A stretch of DNA of 64,000 nucleotides from an uncultured Saprospiraceae bacterium (GTDB taxonomy: Bacteria > Bacteroidota > Bacteroidia > Chitinophagales > Saprospiraceae): the NCBI GenBank assembly GCA_937926205.1, contig CALEYL010000050.1, positions 1-64,000 on the forward strand, in the 5' to 3' direction. Positions within the stretch are counted from its first letter, which is position 1; every line of letters begins with the position of its first letter. Below, piece after piece: positions 60,601-64,000 of this stretch. The position numbers and the translations under genes are program-made. The notes under the pieces are model-generated. The model saw nothing but the letters and a program-made list of their open reading frames with translations, searched no databases and was not told the origin of the DNA.

Positions 60601-60822
60601 TTGAAACTGAAAATAATACCATGCAGACTGGTGTTCATTGCCAAGCAAACAGCCGCTGTTATTGGCTGGATTGGCAAAATCATTCATGCCCGGGCCGGCA
60701 GGATTGAAAGCAACGGGGCCACTGCTGCAAATGACTTCTGCGGTCACGCAATCGTTATTTTGTGCTTTTAGCCCTGAATAGACAAACAACATCATCAGGA
60801 TGAAACCTAATAAAAACTTCAT
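54622..60822 (-). CDS. Second giant Ig-like repeat adhesin with T9SS type B C-terminal domain
   Basis: A 2066-residue paralogue of the downstream giant gene. It begins with a signal peptide (MKFLLGFILMMLFVYSGLKAQ) and a different N-terminal module (NDCVTAEVICSSGPVAFNPAGPG...SAWYYFQFQ), a jelly-roll/CUB-like domain frequent in secreted Bacteroidota proteins, then about 17 of the same ~75-residue FCxG/GCxG repeats, four PKD-like units (LDC/LNC), one SprB repeat (HPTCFGDKDGSI) and a type B sorting domain (NRDVFIPNVFSPNNDGINDVL to FKGDATLMH). The C-terminal ~600 residues are colinear with the neighbour, so the pair arose by duplication with a change of N-terminal head. Only 80 bases separate the genes and no terminator was seen, so they may be co-transcribed. 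Confidence 0.93.
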   Translation of the reverse strand: MKFLLGFILMMLFVYSGLKAQNNDCVTAEVICSSGPVAFNPAGPGMNDFANPANNSGCLLGNEHQSAWYYFQFQPTMPPNSVITFTITPNAGAGQDYDFAIFGPDVQCGALGFPVRCSFADQFCAFCPDTGLGMGATDTSEPPSGDGFVAPMVVQPGQGFYLLIDNFLSTSSGFSMTWGGSAAPFLDCTPPMCNVNLTATQTYNFCEGAAPFQLTANATGVTNAAFYEWTSSNGGEAYLSNPFIRQPILTVPPGFSGTLNYTLTVTDGNCMDDVNVTVNILPGPDPIITGPTQFCQGTTISLNAGSGYSSYQWSTGGTGQSVTVGSSATVSVTVTNAQGCPGVAMYTVTALPAPMPSIFGDPYVCNGVTATLSATPGYGNYTWSNNSHNQEIMVNAAGNFGVTVTDENGCSGSAQFIVTNRPNPTPVISGPTQICPGSTATLSANSGYFDYIWSNNSPSQTSTINAPGTYSVTVEDGFGCRGSSSYNVTAAPVPMPVINGVLGFCPGQSTTLNLTQAFSSYSWSNGQTGQSTTFNTPGPQSVTVTNSANCTATLNFSLQEFQAPMPVISGDLDICPGENTTLSVPAGFSTYAWSPVAGSSNTITASNAGAYTVTVTNGNGCSGADTAMLIHHPVPMPVISGDTAICIGEQSTLNAGAGYSSYLWSNNADTSIIQASAAGVYSVTVTNAMGCAGSDQFNLSVNQLPAPVISGDTAVCAGQNSVLDAGAGYASYSWEGGQNTMQITVSTADTFQVTVTDANGCSGSDSFILTVNPNPVPTISGNLSYCSGSNTLLDAGAGYTSYLWSGGDTTAVTSVNMPGNQSVTVTDGNGCMGSDTVVVSELTELMPVISGNLSFCTGTSTTLTAASGYASYQWSNSMSGPSITVNAPGIYTVSVTDTGECSGSGSVQVNALTLPQPQITGAASFCAGSTTTLDAGPGYNAYAWSTSSTQQTSSISQPGNYTVTVTDGNGCQGSDDFSIVQTALPVPSISGTPGFCPGLSTELSVPGNYASYLWSDNSNNPFLSVNAPGTYSVTVTDDLGCEGNTAVDVSEFNTTNPVISGNPNYCPGASTLLNASPGFSAYEWQDGTATASIVADQVGLFSVTATDSNGCETTASVQTATFAVIPPTISGLDEFCTGGSTTLTAQPGYNNYIWSDNSPGAILVVNAGGIYTVTATDANGCDSETSVQVIQHPLPTPSISGSLSYCIGGQTTLNAGGAYAGYNWTGGSTNASLVVNTPGNYGLTVTDNNGCIGSTQVAVVEDTELSPVISGPAAYCENGSATLDAGVGFATYTWNGNPGTQTLVVTSPGVYLLSVTDGMGCSGTASVNVIENPLPQPQISGATDFCADASSTLNAGTGYAAYLWSNGSVNPLITVTDGGIYGVTVTDNNGCINQTSLLVTEHPLPQFTIEGDPFFCEGAVANLTTNPGFTAYYWSTSETLPAIQVTTEGAYQVTVTDVNGCQSSASFFTDLIPLPLADGGPDQNLDCIRTSTTIGGAGSSQGAAYAYMWTGPGITPDNSDDRFPLVGVPGTYTLVINDLVHGCQSLPASLMVNDLAYTPAVNLSVSDVLDCNTATATIDGAGSETGAGIVYSWFNSSGVPIPGATGISYTTAQAGAYTLRITDTQTGCEAQQSATVQADFNYPHAEAGPPRHLNCLITDATLDASGSQSGPGITYSWNTQNGHIQSGINTINPGIDAPGTYVLTVTNIMNGCASTDAVSVTEDIQAPQADAGLSQELDCLHPVVTLNGSGSGNAGLAFSWTLAGNPAFSASGASIEAALPGTYTLLVTNTVNGCTASDPVLVTLNSNRPTAMEVVLNHPTCFGDKDGSILISDVTGGTPPYIYSINGQAFSNRLVYNSLTANEYEIVVQDAIGCEYTVLTALNPGNDLQVDAGPDRRINLGETTDLAAQVNISYDALDLLRWTTRDSLTCSTCPQITVGPFETMTYQVMVVDSNGCEAKDLVTVFVAKNRDVFIPNVFSPNNDGINDVLMVFAGHQVARIKSFLVFNRWGEPVFEAYDFLPNDPLYGWNGFHRGLLCNTAVFVYLAEIEFIDGEVVLFKGDATLMH

Positions 60823-61186
60823 GTTGTTTTAAATTGTAAACATTTATTTTCTATAGTAACGCTTTAATGTTAACAAAACCATGAGGAAGACAATCGCATG
60901 TGCTCATGGCCAGAGAATTTAGGTGATTTGTACAGAAGGCGCGCTTTCTTCTGATAGCTGGCAGTTGGTAATCCTTTATTTGCGGAGGTTATACGTTCTA
61001 GCCATCAAAGATACCGTTTTCGATGGTTTCGCTGCCAATTGCATTTAAATTTGTACAAATTAACCACATGAAATTTTCGAAAAAGAAGAAAGCCCATTAC
61101 GAAAGTATATGGGCATTGGCTGAAGATTAGTGAATAATAAAATACTTAATTGCCTATTAAAGTGATGTTAGAAGACGTGTATGGTT
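60823..61186. other. Noncoding gap upstream of the giant genes
   Basis: No supportable gene in either strand. It must hold the promoter of the giant gene pair and the 3' end of the small membrane genes; no convincing -7 element, terminator or repeat was found. Confidence 0.4.
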
Positions 61187-61540
61187 TCAAACGTTGAGGT
61201 ATTTCCAGAAAATCAGGCTGCCGGCAAAATAGGCAGGTACATCCAGCCAATCGGAAGTAAAGTTTTTGCTTAAAGCGGGAAATCCCCATTCAAACAAAAA
61301 TGCAAACAGCGCGGTGATCAGCATGATTTCGCCAAAAGAAAGTCGGTGGGTTGGGTTTTTGGAGAAAAGATAGCGTCGTTCGAGCAGCCATCCAGTCAGT
61401 AACAATGGCATACAGAGCAGACAATCAAGATGGTTGTCAAGCAGGGGGATGGAAATCAGGCAGATTTTTTGCAGAATCTGATGCGTGATAAAGAGACCAC
61501 TGCAAGCAAGAAATGCCGGGTGAAAAAGCAGTGCCGGCAT
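61187..61540 (-). CDS. Small integral membrane protein
   Basis: A 117-residue protein from the ATG at 61540 (MPALLFHPAFLACSG); an in-frame start at 61564 is less likely because it overlaps the upstream gene. Four hydrophobic helices are visible (PAFLACSGLFITHQILQKI, HLDCLLCMPLLLTGWLLERRYLF, GEIMLITALFAFLFEWGFPAL, WLDVPAYFAGSLIFWKYL). The pattern HPxFLxxxxLFxxHQxLQK, DNxLDxLLCMPxLL and FEWxFP is that of a conserved small Bacteroidota family sometimes labelled a magnesium-citrate transporter; that label is not supported by anything visible here. It begins 1 base after the stop of the next small membrane gene. Confidence 0.7.
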   Translation of the reverse strand: MPALLFHPAFLACSGLFITHQILQKICLISIPLLDNHLDCLLCMPLLLTGWLLERRYLFSKNPTHRLSFGEIMLITALFAFLFEWGFPALSKNFTSDWLDVPAYFAGSLIFWKYLNV

Positions 61541-61541
61541 T

Positions 61542-61769
61542 TCAGAAGACCGCAATGAAAGCAATTGTCAGGCCAATTACTAAAAATGGCGACAGGATGA
61601 TCATCACCAGCACGCCGGTAAATTTAATCATCAATTTCATCGCTAAAGTGAGGGTGCTGTCCCCTTCTTTTGCTGCCGACCACCTTTCAAAAGCGCTGAA
61701 TACGTTCTCCGCAGCGCCCATTACCCGCTTTCCGGGCTTTTCTTCCAGTTCTTCCAGTTTAATTTTCAT
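61542..61769 (-). CDS. Small hydrophobic protein, 75 residues
   Basis: A soluble acidic/basic N-terminal part (MKIKLEELEEKPGKRVMGAAENVFSAFERW) is followed by one long hydrophobic C-terminal segment (KLMIKFTGVLVMIILSPFLVIGLTIAFIAVF, possibly a hairpin). No family is recognised. It is the first gene of a two-gene unit with the small integral membrane protein and is divergent from a TetR-type regulator, with operators between them, so it is a candidate target of that regulator. Confidence 0.65.
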   Translation of the reverse strand: MKIKLEELEEKPGKRVMGAAENVFSAFERWSAAKEGDSTLTLAMKLMIKFTGVLVMIILSPFLVIGLTIAFIAVF

Positions 61770-61779
61770 TTCGGAGATT

Positions 61780-61822
61780 TTAGATGTAAGACATTAGATG
61801 TAAGACATTAGATTTTAGATGC
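61780..61822. repeat. 14-bp tandem repeats
   Basis: TTAGATGTAAGACA occurs twice in direct succession (61780-61807), followed by a diverged third copy (TTAGATTTTAGATGCAAGAC). A similar phrase of the opposite sense (TCTGATATCTAACATCTAAC) follows at about 61890-61910, and GACATTAGATGTTTAGAC occurs at about 3361. Confidence 0.7.
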
Positions 61823-61912
61823 AAGACGGGGTTGATATTGGTTTTATTATCAGATTATTAGACCTATTGTCTAAAGTCTGATATCTAGAATCTGATATCT
61901 AACATCTAACAT

Positions 61913-61928
61913 TAGCACAAATGTACTA
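61913..61928. promoter_or_regulatory. TetR operator, imperfect copy
   Basis: TAGCACA-AA-TGTACTA is a one-mismatch version of the palindrome 28 bases downstream. Confidence 0.55.
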
Positions 61929-61940
61929 AAACAAAATAAT

Positions 61941-61956
61941 TAGTACAACTGTACTA
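61941..61956. promoter_or_regulatory. TetR operator, perfect copy
   Basis: TAGTACA-AC-TGTACTA is a 16-bp palindrome with a 2-base centre. It touches the -7 element of the TetR gene and ends 33 bases before its start codon. Confidence 0.65.
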
Positions 61957-61962
61957 TCTTTG
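61955..61962 (+). promoter_or_regulatory. -7 promoter element for the TetR gene
   Basis: TATCTTTG matches TAnnTTTG and overlaps the end of the perfect operator, implying autorepression. Confidence 0.55.
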
Positions 61963-61989
61963 TTTTCGACAAAAAAAGCCAGGTATCCG

Positions 61990-62628
61990 ATGAATAAACT
62001 AACAACCAAAGATAAAATACTGGAGGAAGCACTTCGGCAATTTAATGCAAGCGGAAGTGAAAGGGTCAGCATAAGAAATATAGCAGGGGCTTTGGACATG
62101 AGCGCGGGAAACCTGACCTATTACTTTAAAAATACCGACGCCCTTGTATATCAGCTGTATCTGGATCTGGTAGCGGAGCTGAATGCTCAGATTTACCTTT
62201 TGCAACAGCAGGGCGAACCGGACTTTGAGTGGCTGGTAGAGCAAACGGACGTGACGTTCCGGGTTATGTATAAATACAAATTCCTGTTGCTGGATTTTCC
62301 GGCCATTTCCCGACGTATCCCTGCCATTCGTTCCCATTTCCGGGAATTAATGGCATTTCGGAAAGTAGAATTCAGGATGCTGATGTTATACTGGGTTGAA
62401 AAAGGACTGCTGCGTGCGGAATGGGCGCCCGGACTTTACGACAACCTCATCCTTCAGAGTATGGTTTTAGCCAATGCCTGGATTGCAGACTCTGAGGTTC
62501 ATTTTGAAGGAGACCCCGCACAAATTATTCCGCATTATTGCGAGCTTTTCATTGGTATGATGGCGCCCTTTCTCACGGAAGCCGGGTTGGAAACTTATGC
62601 GGTTTGGAAAGAGCAATTGAACACATAG
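61990..62628 (+). CDS. TetR/AcrR-family transcriptional regulator
   Basis: A 212-residue regulator from the ATG at 61990 (MNKLTTKDKILEEALRQFNASG); an in-frame non-ATG start at 61960 lies in the promoter. The helix-turn-helix is VSIRNIAGALDMSAGNLTYYFKNTDALVYQLY, with the TetR-typical YYFKNxDALV. The ligand domain (residues 60-212) contains VTFRVMYKYKFLLLDFPAISRRIPAIRSHFREL, similar to Bacteroidota TetR regulators with a TetR_C-type lipid or small-molecule pocket. It is divergent from two small membrane genes, with paired palindromes between, so autoregulation and control of that pair are likely; the ligand is unknown. Confidence 0.9.
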   Translation: MNKLTTKDKILEEALRQFNASGSERVSIRNIAGALDMSAGNLTYYFKNTDALVYQLYLDLVAELNAQIYLLQQQGEPDFEWLVEQTDVTFRVMYKYKFLLLDFPAISRRIPAIRSHFRELMAFRKVEFRMLMLYWVEKGLLRAEWAPGLYDNLILQSMVLANAWIADSEVHFEGDPAQIIPHYCELFIGMMAPFLTEAGLETYAVWKEQLNT

Positions 62629-62670
62629 ACAAATTAACATTCGGATAATTGTTCTATCCTAAATATCACT

Positions 62671-62719
62671 TGTCTGGGCTTTACCTGCTGTCTGCATTTT
62701 GGCCGGTAAAGCCCAGACA
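62671..62719. repeat. Inverted repeat abutting the stop of the BNR/sortilin-like gene
   Basis: TGTCTGGGCTTTACC (62671-62685) and GGTAAAGCCCAGACA (62705-62719) form a perfect 15-bp stem with a 19-base loop. The arm sequence is nearly the same as the end of the element at 29750. The right arm is directly adjacent to the gene's stop codon. Confidence 0.8.
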
Positions 62720-64000
62720 CTATTTAAGGGCATTCCATTTTTCAACCAACTCCTGCAATTGCTTTTGAGCCTCTGTTATTGCAGCAGCAGCCTGCGTTGT
62801 GACCGGCCAGTCGCTGTCCTGCAGCAAGTCCAGCAAACCGGCAAAAGCACTGTTTAAGCGGCTGAAACTTGAGTCCCGGCTTCCGGGGGCTGCCGATTCC
62901 AACAGCCCGGCTTCTTTTTCCATTTCCGCCAGTTTTTCCACCTCTTCGGGGCTGGCTATTTTCATTTTTGCCTTTAACGCTGAACGGTAAACTTTGATTT
63001 CCTCAAGGATGGCCCTGCATTGGATTCGTCCTTGATAGCATTTCAGTGAATAATCGTGCTGCTTTTGCAAATCGGCAAGGCTTGTTTTTACCCTCGGATC
63101 CATTTTTACAGTAACCGTTTGTGTAAAAACCTGATCATCAGCGGTTAATTTTACCGTATAATCACCCGGCATGACAAAGGGTGCATTCGGATTTGGCGCC
63201 GTGTTTTGGTAGATGGCGGCAATGGGGTAGGAGACCGGTTCATTCAAAGGCTGGTAGCGCATGTCCCAGGTAAAACGGTTTGCGCCTGCCTCCGATGAAA
63301 GTATTTGTTGCGGACGAATCCAGTAAGGCGGGACATTATTAGGTGGAATGGCATACAAAGTATCCCGGTTGCTGTACGTTCTGATCAGGTTGTTTTTGCC
63401 ATCCCTGATTTCCAGAGTCACTTCCTTCATCGCATCGCGAAGGTAATAATCGATGATGGCGCCATCTGGTGGATTTTGCCCGGCCGGTTCTTCCTGGGGC
63501 AATGGTGTATCGGTGTTCATGTTCCAGCGAACCCGATAAGTTGTTTGCGGTTTATAAAGGATGACGGATGCGCTCGTCAGCGTTGGCGTTAACTGCCTGA
63601 GCGCCGTGATGTTGTCTAAAATCCAGAAGCTGCGGCCATGGGTGCCTACGACAAGGTCATCGTCTTTGATTACCAGATCGCGAATAGAAGTGGCGGGCAT
63701 GTTCAGGCGCAGACTTTGCCAGTGTTCTCCGTCATCAAAAGAAACATAAACAGCTCTTTCGCTGCCGGCAAACAACAGGCCCCTTCGTTTGGGATCTTCG
63801 CGAACCACATTGATGGGGTCTTCCGGTAAGCCGTTTACAATTTCTTTCCAGGTATTGCCACCGTCGGTGGTTTTGTAAATATGCGGACGCTGATCATCGC
63901 AGCGAATGCGGTTTACAGCAGCATAGGCTGTATTTACATCAAAATGGCTGGCATCCATCAGGGATACTTTGCTCCAGGAAGTGATGGCATCCGGCGTTAC
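62720..64000 (-). CDS. BNR/Asp-box beta-propeller (sortilin-like glycosyl hydrolase) protein, 3' part
   Basis: The C-terminal 426 residues of a larger protein; the reading frame is open to the window edge, so the start lies outside. The visible part contains the last blades of an Asp-box propeller (IYKTTDGGNTWKEIVNGLP, VYVSFDDGEHWQSLRLNMP, VVGTHGRSFWILDN), then a beta-sandwich (DGAIIDYYLRDAMKEVTLEIRDGKNNLIRTYS; NRFTWDMRY; FVMPGDYTVKLTADDQVFTQTVTVKMDPRV) and a helical tail (LQKQHDYSLKCYQGRIQCRAILEEIKVYR, LEKWNALK end region). Such proteins, usually annotated VPS10/sortilin-type glycosyl hydrolases, are common exported Bacteroidota proteins of unknown substrate. The stop codon abuts a dispersed inverted repeat. 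Confidence 0.85.
   Translation of the reverse strand, partial: VTPDAITSWSKVSLMDASHFDVNTAYAAVNRIRCDDQRPHIYKTTDGGNTWKEIVNGLPEDPINVVREDPKRRGLLFAGSERAVYVSFDDGEHWQSLRLNMPATSIRDLVIKDDDLVVGTHGRSFWILDNITALRQLTPTLTSASVILYKPQTTYRVRWNMNTDTPLPQEEPAGQNPPDGAIIDYYLRDAMKEVTLEIRDGKNNLIRTYSNRDTLYAIPPNNVPPYWIRPQQILSSEAGANRFTWDMRYQPLNEPVSYPIAAIYQNTAPNPNAPFVMPGDYTVKLTADDQVFTQTVTVKMDPRVKTSLADLQKQHDYSLKCYQGRIQCRAILEEIKVYRSALKAKMKIASPEEVEKLAEMEKEAGLLESAAPGSRDSSFSRLNSAFAGLLDLLQDSDWPVTTQAAAAITEAQKQLQELVEKWNALK

Noticed and set aside
47870..60822. Dense short repeats across 13 kb, possibly satellite-like DNA.
   Set aside because: They are degenerate at the DNA level and in frame, explained by Ig-like protein repeats.

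Overview
The window is a chromosomal stretch of a Bacteroidota bacterium, most likely a gliding member of the Saprospiria/Chitinophagia side of the phylum. Direct support: a GldH-type gliding lipoprotein, a PorX-type response regulator of the type IX secretion system (T9SS), two giant proteins ending in a gliding-motility-associated (T9SS type B) C-terminal domain, one large protein ending in a T9SS type A sorting domain, and promoter elements of the Bacteroidota form TAnnTTTG. No rRNA, tRNA, CRISPR array, integrase or transposase was seen.

Layout. 0-5 kb: an outer-membrane barrel protein, ilvC and ilvA, and a Tat-exported Gfo/Idh/MocA oxidoreductase. 5-10 kb: a 1575-residue T9SS type A protein with ELWRTDGT-type repeats and MopE-like repeats encoded by 354-bp tandem DNA units. 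10-15.5 kb: a NagB/PIG-L fusion divergent from a LacI-type regulator with two palindromic operators between them, then a DASS/SLC13 permease. 15.5-22 kb: gldH, dnaJ-grpE, a TlpA-like thioredoxin with porX, and a di-haem peroxidase. 22-29 kb: a TetR-TolC-adaptor-RND efflux cluster. 29-32 kb: an ECF sigma factor, a small membrane protein, a secreted repeat protein and OsmC.

32-37 kb is a sulfur/redox block: a consensus promoter, a SAM riboswitch, a short ORF ending in seven consecutive cysteine codons, then overlapping metY-metX and two 1-Cys peroxiredoxin paralogues, the second lacking two family-invariant residues. 37-44 kb: a sigma factor overlapping a TPR-containing membrane partner (probable anti-sigma), converging on an exported TPR-CHAT protease gene whose two halves differ sharply in base composition, with a papain-family lipoprotein upstream of it. 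44-47 kb: maeB and pnuC. 47.3-47.8 kb is a noncoding patch dense in inverted repeats. 47.9-60.8 kb: two tandem giant paralogous adhesin-like proteins of 2223 and 2066 residues. 61-64 kb: two small membrane proteins, an autoregulated TetR, and the 3' part of a BNR/sortilin-like protein cut by the window end.

The strongest leads are the poly-cysteine leader ORF stacked behind the SAM riboswitch, the sigma/TPR/CHAT neighbourhood with its chimeric CHAT gene, the degenerate peroxiredoxin paralogue, and a repeat element whose edge supplies the stop codon of two unrelated genes. All functions are inferred by reading motifs; no database search was run.
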